Source: Streptomyces eurocidicus
GTDB taxonomy: Bacteria; Actinomycetota; Actinomycetes; Streptomycetales; Streptomycetaceae
Assembly (NCBI RefSeq): GCF_002891295.1
Contig: NZ_LGUI01000005.1
Span: 496,001 to 560,000 of the forward strand
Length of the DNA: 64,000 nt
Direction of reading: 5' to 3'
The notes beneath the pieces are model-generated. The model saw nothing but the letters and a program-made list of their open reading frames with translations. It was not told the origin of the DNA and ran no database searches. Positions 1 through 7,183 of the stretch are shown here, piece by piece. The translations under genes and the position numbers were made by a program. Within the stretch, counting starts at the first letter, position 1; every line of letters starts with the position of its first letter.

Positions 1-1
1 C

Positions 2-1375
2 GTCCTCGCCTCCATGCTCACCGGCCAGCTCATCAGCCGCACCGACCGCTACCGCCCCTTCCCGGTCATCGGCACGGCCATCGCGGCCGTGGGCATGTAC
101 CTGCTCTCGCACCTCGACGCGCACACCGAACGGGCCGTCTACAGCGCCTGGATGGGCGTCCTCGGCCTCGGCATCGGGCTCGCCCTGCCGGTCCTCGTCC
201 TGGCGGTGCAGAACTCCGTCCACCCCGCCGACCTCGGCACCGCCACCAGCGCCAACAACTACTTCCGGCAGATCGGCGGTTCGGTCGGCGCGGCCGTCTT
301 CGGCACCCTCTTCGCCCGCCGCCTCACCGAGCGCCTCGGCACGGAACTGCCCCACCGGCCCGGCCTGCCCTCACCCGACTCCCTCACCCCGCAGCTGGTC
401 AACGCCCTGCCCGCCGCCCTGCGCGACGGCTACGTCCGGGCGTACGCCGACGCCATGCCGCGGCTCTTCCTCTACCTCGTCCCGGTGCTCGTCCTCGGCT
501 TTCTGTTCGCCCTCCTGCTGAAAGAGAAGACCGTGGTGTCCCAGAACGCTTCCGAAGCCCCCGTCATCCCCGCCGCCCGTCCGGCCCCGCCGGACAACGA
601 GCCGGTGCCGTACGCGGCGGGCATCCCCGTCACCGGCACCGTCCAGCACCCCGACGGCACCGTGGTGCCGCGTGCCGCGCTCACCCTCATCGACGTCGGC
701 GGCCGGCAGATCGGGCGCGGGGCGAGCGGCGAGGACGGGCGGTACGCGCTGAGCACGCCGGGGACCGGCTCGTACGTCCTCATCGCCGCGGCGGGCGGCC
801 ACCAGCCGCAGGCGGTCACGGTCACCGTCGCCGAACGGCCCGTCGAGCTCGACGTCGTCCTCGGCGGCGCCGGACGCCTGGCCGGGACCGTCTTCACGCC
901 CGAGGGCACCCCCGTGCGCGACGCCCTGGTCACCCTGACCAATGTGCACGGCGAGGTCGTCGCCTCCACCCGCACCGGCCGCGAAGGCGCTTATGTGATC
1001 TCCGAGTTGGTCGCGGGCGAGTACACCCTCGCGGCCAGTGCCGCCGCCTTCCGGCCCGCGGCGCTCCCGGTGACCGTCCAGGCGTGCCGCGAGACCCGCC
1101 AGGACATCGAGCTCGCGGGCGGCGCGGTGCTGCGCGGCGTCGTACGGGCCGGTGGCGGGCGCGTCGTCGAGGACGCCCGCGTCACCCTCCTGGACGCCGC
1201 CGGCAATGTCGTGGACTCCACCACCACCGGCTCCGAGGGCGCCTTCCGTTTCGTGGACCTCTCGGCCGGCGAGTACACCGTGATCGCCGCCGGATATCCC
1301 CCCGTCGCCACGGTGTTGCAGGTCGCGGGCGGCGGCCGCACCGAGCGGGACCTCCAGCTCGGCCATTCCGACTAA
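2..1375 (+). CDS. MFS drug exporter (DHA2-like) C-terminal part fused to carboxypeptidase-regulatory-like repeats; 5' end outside window
   Basis: The gene is already open at the left edge, so its start and N-terminal half are missing. The first ~175 visible residues are hydrophobic helices typical of the last membrane spans of a 14-TM DHA2/EmrB-QacA proton antiporter, ending in a helix followed by KEK. The remaining ~270 residues are soluble and hold three ~85-residue repeats, at about 205-290, 295-375 and 380-450 of the visible part. Each has G-x-V, a VTL strand and an AGEYT or GSYVL strand, the pattern of carboxypeptidase-regulatory-like (transthyretin-fold) domains. The frame is uninterrupted, so this is one fused polypeptide. 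The domain tail after the last helix is unusual for an exporter. Its role is unknown; it may bind a surface ligand or a partner protein. Confidence 0.85.
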   Translation, partial: VLASMLTGQLISRTDRYRPFPVIGTAIAAVGMYLLSHLDAHTERAVYSAWMGVLGLGIGLALPVLVLAVQNSVHPADLGTATSANNYFRQIGGSVGAAVFGTLFARRLTERLGTELPHRPGLPSPDSLTPQLVNALPAALRDGYVRAYADAMPRLFLYLVPVLVLGFLFALLLKEKTVVSQNASEAPVIPAARPAPPDNEPVPYAAGIPVTGTVQHPDGTVVPRAALTLIDVGGRQIGRGASGEDGRYALSTPGTGSYVLIAAAGGHQPQAVTVTVAERPVELDVVLGGAGRLAGTVFTPEGTPVRDALVTLTNVHGEVVASTRTGREGAYVISELVAGEYTLAASAAAFRPAALPVTVQACRETRQDIELAGGAVLRGVVRAGGGRVVEDARVTLLDAAGNVVDSTTTGSEGAFRFVDLSAGEYTVIAAGYPPVATVLQVAGGGRTERDLQLGHSD

Positions 1376-1387
1376 GCGCTCCGCGCA

Positions 1388-1474
1388 AAGTCCGGTGCGC
1401 CGTCTGCGGGTGCGTCGTGGCTGGTCGCGCAGTTCCCCGCGCCCCTTCGGGCGCTGCCGAACCGCACCGGACTT
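1388..1474. repeat. inverted repeat enclosing a Streptomyces dispersed motif
   Basis: Arms AAGTCCGGTGCG (1388-1399) and CGCACCGGACTT (1463-1474) are perfect 12-bp complements. The enclosed stretch around 1420-1450 contains GGTCGCGCAGTTCCCCGCGC, a sequence that from general knowledge recurs between genes in many Streptomyces genomes. It begins just after the stop codon of the exporter gene. Confidence 0.6.
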
Positions 1475-1484
1475 CGCCGAGCCC

Positions 1485-1535
1485 GCTCAGCCGCCGGGGC
1501 GGGACCCGGGGGACCGCCCGCCCCGGCGGCTGAGC
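1485..1535. terminator. strong hairpin, probable terminator of the exporter gene
   Basis: Arms 1485-1503 and 1517-1535 are a perfect 19-bp inverted repeat (GCTCAGCCGCCGGGGCGGG and its complement) with a 13-nt loop. There is no T-run, which is usual for Streptomyces terminators. It follows the exporter stop codon by about 110 bp. Confidence 0.7.
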
Positions 1536-1539
1536 GGGG

Positions 1540-1579
1540 GCCGCGCGCCGGGGAGCGTCCCCGCTCCCCGGCGCGCGGC
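1540..1579. terminator. second strong hairpin in tandem
   Basis: Arms 1540-1557 and 1562-1579 are a perfect 18-bp inverted repeat (GCCGCGCGCCGGGGAGCG and its complement) with a 4-nt loop. It starts 5 bp after the previous hairpin. Together with the repeat at 1388-1474, this fills most of the 312-bp gap between the exporter and the next gene. Confidence 0.65.
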
Positions 1580-1687
1580 ATCTTCGCGAACGGCCCCGCC
1601 GCGGACCGCCGGGGCCCTACGGTGGTAGCGGTGGCAGATCTTGCGTACGCGGCCTCTTGCGTACGCGTACGAAGGAGCAACCCGCCC

Positions 1688-2971
1688 ATGGACCGTGGTA
1701 CGCCGGAGCCCTTCCCCGCCCAGCGCCGGGCCGTCCCCGCCCGGACCGCGCTCGCGGTGGCCGTGGTGGACTCCGCCGGACTGGTGACGCACTGGAGCGC
1801 GGGCGCCCACGGGCTGTTCGGCCACCCACGGGAGAGAGCCGTCGGCAGACCGGCGGCCGACCTCATGCCGATCAGCGGCGCCCTCCTCGCCGCCCCCGGC
1901 TACCCCAGCTGCGGCCGGGCCCGCTCCGGGGGCTCCGTCCGGGGCCAGGTCGAGGTGCTCTGGTGGGCCTACCCCCTCGTCGGGCCCGGCCCCGAGCGGC
2001 TGCTCGTACTGGCCTCCGACGCCGCCGGGCTCTCCGGCGGCACCCACGACCGGGTGGCGCCCGGCTTCGCCCCGTACGCCGACCTCGCCTCTCTCACCGG
2101 GGTCGAGGAAGGGGGCGGGGGCGAGGGGCGGGGCCTCGCCGAACTGCCCGGCATGGCACCGGCCGTGAGCGCCCGCATCGTCGGCCAGGTCCTCGAACTG
2201 GGCTGCCCCGTCCTGGAGATCAGCCGCCGCGAGCGGATCCCCGTCACACCGGACTGGGCCATGCCGCGGCCCTCGCCGGAGGCCGCGCCCCGGCGAGGAG
2301 AGCCGCGTGAGGAGCCCGGCCGGGCCGCGGACCGGGACCCGCTGCGGGGCCGGCCACGGCAGCCAGGCCGGCGGCCCGGCCGCCGCCCACGCGCGGACCG
2401 CGGGCGCCGCACGGCGCCCGGTGCCGGGCGCTGTGCAGGCCCAGGCCCCTGTGCAGGCCCAGGCCCCTGTGCAGGCCCAGGCCCCTGTGCAGGCCCAGGC
2501 CCCTGTGCAGGCCCAGGCCCCTGTGCAGGCCCAGGCCCCTGTGCAGGCCCAGGCTCCCGTGCCGGCCCAAGCCCCCGTGCCGGGCGCCGTAGAGGTTCCT
2601 GTTCCCGTGCCGGGTGCCGCCGAGATTCCCGCTCCCGTGCCGGGCGCCGTGGAAGTCCCCGTTCCCGTGCCGGGTGTCGCGCAGGCCCAAGCTCCCGTGT
2701 CGGGCGCCGTGCAGACACCCGCCCCCGTGCCGGGCGTCGCGTCGGCTCCGGGCGTCGTACCGCCCGCGACCCCCGCCCCCGCCGTGCTCGTTCTCGACGG
2801 TGCCCGGCCGTATGCCCGGCAGGACGGCGCCGACGGATTCCCCCAGGAGCGCCCGCGCACGCCGGGATGCGACACCGTCACCCGCCGGCTGCCCGGCAGT
2901 CGTCCCGGCCGGGGTGGCTGGGCCGATGTCGTCCGGCTGCCCGGGTCGCGTACCGCGCTCGTCGTCGGTGA
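1688..2971 (+). CDS. PAS-domain N-terminal part of a SpoIIE-type phosphatase, apparently frame-shifted from 2307-3902
   Basis: ATG 1688 follows AAGGAGCAA, a good ribosome site. Residues ~20-130 read as a PAS sensor fold (AVVDSAGLVTHWSAGA, then GHPRERAVGRPAADLMP), the usual N-terminus of Streptomyces PAS-SpoIIE-HATPase signalling phosphatases. From about base 2280 this frame turns into Arg/Pro/Gly-rich sequence reading CAGPGP repeats, which looks out of frame, and it ends at 2971 only by chance. The frame one base later (from 2307) continues naturally into the phosphatase. The real product is therefore probably a single ~737-residue protein spanning 1688-3902, broken by an indel near 2280-2300 that is either a genuine mutation or a sequence error. 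Confidence 0.55.
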   Translation: MDRGTPEPFPAQRRAVPARTALAVAVVDSAGLVTHWSAGAHGLFGHPRERAVGRPAADLMPISGALLAAPGYPSCGRARSGGSVRGQVEVLWWAYPLVGPGPERLLVLASDAAGLSGGTHDRVAPGFAPYADLASLTGVEEGGGGEGRGLAELPGMAPAVSARIVGQVLELGCPVLEISRRERIPVTPDWAMPRPSPEAAPRRGEPREEPGRAADRDPLRGRPRQPGRRPGRRPRADRGRRTAPGAGRCAGPGPCAGPGPCAGPGPCAGPGPCAGPGPCAGPGPCAGPGSRAGPSPRAGRRRGSCSRAGCRRDSRSRAGRRGSPRSRAGCRAGPSSRVGRRADTRPRAGRRVGSGRRTARDPRPRRARSRRCPAVCPAGRRRRIPPGAPAHAGMRHRHPPAARQSSRPGWLGRCRPAARVAYRARRR

Positions 2972-3902
2972 CGTCCTGGGCCGGGCTCCGGACGCCGGGA
3001 CCACATCCGGGCGGCTGCGCACCGCCGTTCAGACGATGGCGGCCCTCGACCTGCCGCCCGGCCGGCTCCTGAGCCGGCTCGACGACTTCGCCCGCCGGCT
3101 CGGCGCGCACTCCCCGGCCACCTGCCTCTACGCCGTCTACGACCCGATCCGCTCCGAACTGACCCTCGCCAACGCCGGGCACCTCCCGCCCGTCCTCCTC
3201 CGCACCGACGGCCGCGGCGCGCTCCTGGAGCCGCCCACGGGCGCGCCCATCGGCGTCGGCGGGGTGGCGTTCGAGACGGTCACGGTCCGGGTGGCGCCCG
3301 GCGACCGGCTGGTGCTGTGCACGGACGGCCTGCTGGAGGTACGGGAGGGGAGTCCCGGCCCGGCCGCCCTGTGCGGGGCCGTCCGCCCCGGCGCCTCGCT
3401 GGAAGACGCCTGCGACGCCCTCGCCCGCGCCCTCGGCGCGCACGGCCGCCGCGAGGACGACCTCGGGATCCTGCTGGCCCGGCTGAGCGGCATCCCACCG
3501 GAGGACGTCGCCGAGTGGCGGCTGGCGCCGACACCGCGCGAGGTGGGCCGGGCGCGCCGGCTGGTCGCGGAGCGGCTGCGTGCCTGGGGGCTGGCCGAGG
3601 CGGTGGAGACCGCCACGGTCCTCGTCAGCGAGATCGTCACCAACGCCGTACGGCACACCGCGTCGCGGCGCCTCGGCCTCCGACTGGTGCGTACGGACAC
3701 GCTGTTGTGCGAGGTCACCGACGAGGACCACACGCTGCCCGCGCTGCTGGGCACCGACCTCGGCGAGGAGTTCGGGCGGGGGCTGCGGGTGGTGGGCGGC
3801 CTGGCGCGGGAGTGGGGCGCGAGCGACGCCCCCCGGGGCAAGACGGTGTGGTGCGAGCAGTCGCTGCCCCGGGCGGCCGGTGCGGTCCCCCACCGCGCGT
3901 GA
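2307..3902 (+). CDS. SpoIIE/PP2C phosphatase with C-terminal HATPase domain
   Basis: A repeat-rich linker (residues ~40-170) leads into a PP2C-type SpoIIE domain, recognisable by VVGDVLGR, ANAGHLPPVLL, LCTDGLLE and the late metal site REDDLGILLAR. The C-terminal ~130 residues are an RsbW-like HATPase domain with the N-box EIVTNAVRH and the G-box region EFGRGLRVVGGLA. Such proteins dephosphorylate anti-anti-sigma factors and phosphorylate them through the kinase domain, and so tune sigma factors of the SigB/SigF type. GTG 2307 has GAGGAG six bases upstream, but the PAS frame overlaps and never stops before it. I therefore think this start is a fallback and that the gene belongs with the PAS segment at 1688. 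Confidence 0.8.
   Translation: MRSPAGPRTGTRCGAGHGSQAGGPAAAHARTAGAARRPVPGAVQAQAPVQAQAPVQAQAPVQAQAPVQAQAPVQAQAPVQAQAPVPAQAPVPGAVEVPVPVPGAAEIPAPVPGAVEVPVPVPGVAQAQAPVSGAVQTPAPVPGVASAPGVVPPATPAPAVLVLDGARPYARQDGADGFPQERPRTPGCDTVTRRLPGSRPGRGGWADVVRLPGSRTALVVGDVLGRAPDAGTTSGRLRTAVQTMAALDLPPGRLLSRLDDFARRLGAHSPATCLYAVYDPIRSELTLANAGHLPPVLLRTDGRGALLEPPTGAPIGVGGVAFETVTVRVAPGDRLVLCTDGLLEVREGSPGPAALCGAVRPGASLEDACDALARALGAHGRREDDLGILLARLSGIPPEDVAEWRLAPTPREVGRARRLVAERLRAWGLAEAVETATVLVSEIVTNAVRHTASRRLGLRLVRTDTLLCEVTDEDHTLPALLGTDLGEEFGRGLRVVGGLAREWGASDAPRGKTVWCEQSLPRAAGAVPHRA
2433..2576 (+). repeat. 18-bp tandem repeat coding VQAQAP
   Basis: Seven direct copies of an 18-bp unit (GTGCAGGCCCAGGCCCCT, last copy slightly changed) run from 2433 to 2558. 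A diverged eighth unit (VPAQAP) at 2559-2576 and looser VPGAVE/VPVPVP units continue to about 2750. The unit is a multiple of three, so copy-number change would keep frame and only alter linker length between the PAS and phosphatase domains. Confidence 0.95.
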
Positions 3903-3925
3903 CCCGGACGGGCCCGGCCTCGTGC

Positions 3926-3944
3926 CGGCCGGCTCCGCCGGCCG
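3926..3944. terminator. small hairpin between convergent genes
   Basis: Arms CGGCCGGC (3926-3933) and GCCGGCCG (3937-3944) with a 3-nt loop lie in the 51-bp gap between the ends of the phosphatase and carbonic anhydrase genes. It could serve both strands. Confidence 0.45.
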
Positions 3945-3953
3945 CCGGGCGAG

Positions 3954-4493
3954 CTACGCCTCTCGCTCCTCCATGGCGGCGCGGTGCGCCTTGGCCAGCT
4001 CGGCGTACATCGTGCCGTTGAGCGTGATGCCCTCGCGCTCCTCGTCGGTCAGCTGCCGCCGCACCTTCGCGGGCACCCCGGCGACCAGCGCCCCCGGCGG
4101 CACCACCATCCCCTGCGGCACCAGCGCCTGCGCGGCGACCATGGCGCCGGCGCCGATGACGGCGCCGTTGAGCACCGTCGCGCCCATGCCGATCAGGGCG
4201 TCGTCCCCGACCGTACAGCCGTGCAGCACGGCGTTGTGGCCGACCGAGACCCGCTCGCCGACGGTGACGGGGAAGCCGAAGTCGACATGGACCGAGCAGT
4301 TGTCCTGGATGTTGCTGTCCGCCCCGATGACGATCGGCCCGCAGTCGGCCCGCAGCACCGCGCTGTACCAGACGCTCGCCCCCTGGTGCAGGGTCACCTC
4401 ACCCACGACCACCGAGGTCGGCGCCGTGAAGGCGTCCGGGTCCACCTTCGGCTCCTTGCCGCCCACCGCCGCGATCAACGCCCGTTCGGCCAT
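3954..4493 (-). CDS. gamma-carbonic-anhydrase family protein (left-handed beta helix)
   Basis: The 179-residue protein is built of hexapeptide repeats (for example VVVGEVTLHQGASVW and IGAGAMVAAQALVPQG). The three histidines that bind metal in gamma-class anhydrases are present: H69 in CSVHV, and H86 and H91 in VGHNAVLHG. ATG 4493 is preceded by AGGGGAC, and a longer in-frame extension upstream lacks family character. Members such as YrdA and PaaY hydrate CO2 or hydrolyse CoA thioesters, or are inactive scaffolds, and the sequence does not say which. It lies 159 bp downstream of the exporter that ends the biosynthetic operon, so it is probably separate. Confidence 0.85.
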   Translation of the reverse strand: MAERALIAAVGGKEPKVDPDAFTAPTSVVVGEVTLHQGASVWYSAVLRADCGPIVIGADSNIQDNCSVHVDFGFPVTVGERVSVGHNAVLHGCTVGDDALIGMGATVLNGAVIGAGAMVAAQALVPQGMVVPPGALVAGVPAKVRRQLTDEEREGITLNGTMYAELAKAHRAAMEEREA

Positions 4494-4652
4494 TGCTGTC
4501 CCCTCGCTCCTGCGTGTACCCGTGGCCGGCGCCGGCCGCGATCGATGACACGTGCGCGGGCGGGACCCATGACCGTCCCGCCCCGTGCCGCACAGCATAT
4601 GCAGGCGCGGGCGGGCGCGGCCGGGAGCCCTGCCACGCCTCCCGTCCCGGGG

Positions 4653-6248
4653 TCAGCCCGGCGTCCCGCCCTCCTCCCCGCTCCGGTGCCGCCGCAGCAA
4701 CAGCAGCGCGGCCAGTGCCGCCACCCCGCAGGCGCCCGCCCCGGAGACGTAGGCGAGGTGGGTGCCGTCCAGGAACAGGTCGCCGACCCTGCTCAGCACC
4801 TCCGGGCGGATCCGCTCCGGCAGCGCGGCGGCGCCGGAGAAGTCCCCGGCCGCGATCTTGTCGACCGCCTCCGGGGGCAGCGGCAGCCCGGCCAGCGCCG
4901 AGGGCGCGCCGGAGCTCAGGTGGTGCGAGACGAGGGTGCCGGAGACGGCGACGCCGAAGACCGAGCCGACCTGCCGCGAGGTGTAGCCCACGCCGGAGCC
5001 GGTGCCGGCCCGTTCCTCGGGGACGGCCCGCAGCAGCGCGGCCGTCACCGGCGGGCCGGCGAAGCCCGCGCCCAGCCCGAGCAGCAGGAACTGCCACCAG
5101 TAGTGGGAGAAGCCGTCCTGGTACTCCAGCAGGAGCAGCCCGGTCAGCCCGGCGGCCATGGACACCGCGCCGACGAAGGCGGTGATCCGGACCCCGACGC
5201 GCTCGCCGAGCATGACGCCGAGCACGGAGGTGACGGCGACGGTCACGGTCAGCACGACCGTCCGTACCCCGGCCTGCACCGGGCTCAGCCCGTCGACCTC
5301 CTGGAGGGTGAGCATCAGCAGGAACACGGCGCCGAACATCGCCCCGAACACCGTGAAGTTGATGATCGCGCCCGCGCTGACGTGCGGGTGCCGGAAGAAC
5401 TCCAGCGGCAGCAGCGGATGTTTCCGGCGGGCCTCCCAGAGGACGAAGACGATCAGCGTGACGGCGGCGCCCGCGAGGCAGCCGAGGATGCGCGCCGAGG
5501 TCCAGCCGGCCGAGTTGCCCTCGATCAGGGCGTAGGTGAGCAGCCCGACCCCGGCCACGAAGAGCAACTGCCCGCCGAGGTCCATGCCGGTGCGCTGTTC
5601 CGGGCGGACCCGGGGGAGCAGCACGGCGAGGACGGCGACGGCGAGGATGCCGACGGGGAGGTTGACCCAGAACACGCTCTGCCAGCCGTACTCCTCGACG
5701 AGGAGCCCGCCGATCAGCGGCCCGGCGGCCAGGGCGAGGCCGGCCACCGCGGACTGGACGCCGATCATCCGGCCGCGCGCCTTCTGGTCGGGGAACAGCT
5801 GAGTGATGATCACCATCGAGACGGGCATCAGCACGGCGCCGGTGACGCCCTGCGCCGCCCGGGCCACCAGGAGCATCCCCACGCTCCCGGAGAGCGCGCA
5901 CCAGGCCGAGGTGAGGGTGAAGCCGACGAGCGCGCCGGTGAACAGCCGCTTGGCGCCGATCCGGTCGGCGAGCGCGCCCGCGCTCAGCAGCAGGCAGGAG
6001 AACGTGAGCAGGTAGGAGTCGACGACCCACTGGAGGCCGCGGACGTCCGCGCCGAGGTCGTCCTGGAGGTCGGGCAGCGCCACATTGACGACCGTGGTGT
6101 CCAGGAACACCAGGAAGAGGCCGCTGAACAGCGCGAGCAGCAGCAGCGGGCTCACCTTGCCGGCCGCGGGCCCGCCCGCCGCCGGGCCCGCCGTCCCGCT
6201 CTCCGCCGCGGCCCCGGCGCCGCCCGCCGCGTCGACGACATCAGCCAT
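4653..6248 (-). CDS. MFS exporter, DHA2/EmrB-QacA family, 14 TM
   Basis: The 531-residue membrane protein has the DHA2 motif C-like FLDTTVVNVALP in the first helix and the ADRIGAKRLF loop between helices 2 and 3. GPLIGGLL lies in helix 5, with about 14 hydrophobic segments in all. These proton antiporters expel small molecules. Its start overlaps the end of the MBL-fold hydrolase gene by 8 bp, so the two are translationally coupled. As the last gene of the leftward operon, it is the natural exporter of that operon's product and a possible self-resistance determinant. Confidence 0.9.
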   Translation of the reverse strand: MADVVDAAGGAGAAAESGTAGPAAGGPAAGKVSPLLLLALFSGLFLVFLDTTVVNVALPDLQDDLGADVRGLQWVVDSYLLTFSCLLLSAGALADRIGAKRLFTGALVGFTLTSAWCALSGSVGMLLVARAAQGVTGAVLMPVSMVIITQLFPDQKARGRMIGVQSAVAGLALAAGPLIGGLLVEEYGWQSVFWVNLPVGILAVAVLAVLLPRVRPEQRTGMDLGGQLLFVAGVGLLTYALIEGNSAGWTSARILGCLAGAAVTLIVFVLWEARRKHPLLPLEFFRHPHVSAGAIINFTVFGAMFGAVFLLMLTLQEVDGLSPVQAGVRTVVLTVTVAVTSVLGVMLGERVGVRITAFVGAVSMAAGLTGLLLLEYQDGFSHYWWQFLLLGLGAGFAGPPVTAALLRAVPEERAGTGSGVGYTSRQVGSVFGVAVSGTLVSHHLSSGAPSALAGLPLPPEAVDKIAAGDFSGAAALPERIRPEVLSRVGDLFLDGTHLAYVSGAGACGVAALAALLLLRRHRSGEEGGTPG

Positions 6249-7065
6249 TCCGCTTCTGCCACCCTTCGAACTCGATCAGGTCGTGGGCGCTGAAGACCTC
6301 GACGTCGGTGGTGCGGCGCAGCTCGCGCAGCCGCGCCACGTTGGGCAGCCGCTGGGGCAGCACCTCGACCTTCTTCTGGAAGGCGCGCAGCCCGGGGGAG
6401 CAGTACGGCGGGTCCGCCACCTCGCCGTGGAACATATACGCGTCGCCCGCGTGCAGCAGCAGGCCCGTACCGGTGTCGACGGCGACGCCGATGTGCCCCC
6501 GGGTGTGCCCGAGCAGCGGGACGAGGAGTATCTCCGGCGGCAGCCCCTCGATCTGCCGTACGCACTCGAAGCCGAACCACTTCTCGCCGTCGGCCGGTTC
6601 GTGCACCACCCAGTGGGGGCCGTGCTCCCACTGGGTGGGCCGGTAGCGGGCCCGCTCCAGCTTGGTGCGGGGCTCCATGGCGGCGCGGAACTCCGGCCCG
6701 TAGACGTGCACCCGGGCCTCGGGGAAGTCGGCCAGCCCGCCGGTGTGGTCACGGTCCAGGTGGGTCAGCACGATGTGCCGTACGTCGCGGGGGTCGTGGC
6801 CGAGCGCCGCCAGCTGGTTGACCGCGGCCTCCTCCCGGCGCAGCACCGGGCGGGAGCGCAGCATGAAGGCGCGTCCCAGCCTGCCCAGCGGGTCGGCGGC
6901 GTCCTTTGTGCCGAAGCCGGTGTCGACGAGGACCAGGCCCCCGTCGGTCTCCAGGAGCAGGCAGTGGCACACCATGTGCCCGGCGCGGAACAGGCTCCCG
7001 TGGCCGTTGATCAGCTTCTGCGAAGGTGGTCGGTACGTACCGAAGTTGAGGTGCCGTACGCGCAT
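6241..7065 (-). CDS. MBL-fold metallohydrolase (lactonase-like)
   Basis: The 274-residue metallo-beta-lactamase-fold protein carries the dinuclear metal motif HxxxDH as HLDRDH (H102-H107). Further likely ligands lie in LLGHTRGH and HAGD and in the late SAHD. The layout resembles the AttM/AiiA/AidC N-acyl-homoserine lactonase branch, so an ester or lactone hydrolase is likely. ATG 7065 follows AAGGGAA; a longer in-frame extension lacks family sequence. It is in the operon, 118 bp after the DAO-type flavoprotein and overlapping the exporter. Its role in the pathway is not clear from sequence; release of a product or of an acyl group is possible. Confidence 0.85.
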   Translation of the reverse strand: MRVRHLNFGTYRPPSQKLINGHGSLFRAGHMVCHCLLLETDGGLVLVDTGFGTKDAADPLGRLGRAFMLRSRPVLRREEAAVNQLAALGHDPRDVRHIVLTHLDRDHTGGLADFPEARVHVYGPEFRAAMEPRTKLERARYRPTQWEHGPHWVVHEPADGEKWFGFECVRQIEGLPPEILLVPLLGHTRGHIGVAVDTGTGLLLHAGDAYMFHGEVADPPYCSPGLRAFQKKVEVLPQRLPNVARLRELRRTTDVEVFSAHDLIEFEGWQKRNG

Positions 7066-7183
7066 TTCGCTGGTTCCCTTCAGTCTGGGGGCTCTCGGGT
7101 TCCGATGACACAGGATGCTGCGGACGCGGCACCGGAGGAACAGTGCCGGGGCCACCATCGCGCCCGCGCCCCGGCCCGGGAGG

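Noticed and set aside
2433..2576. Regular repeats as a CRISPR array
   Set aside because: Units abut with no spacers and encode VQAQAP in frame with the phosphatase.
3984..6293. 769-codon plus-strand frame across carbonic anhydrase and exporter genes
   Set aside because: Composition is Arg/Gly/His-rich with no domain. The minus strand holds two well-defined genes there.
6241..7065. MBL-fold protein as a quorum-quenching lactonase
   Set aside because: The motif fits many MBL hydrolases and the gene is inside a biosynthetic operon; I kept the general call.
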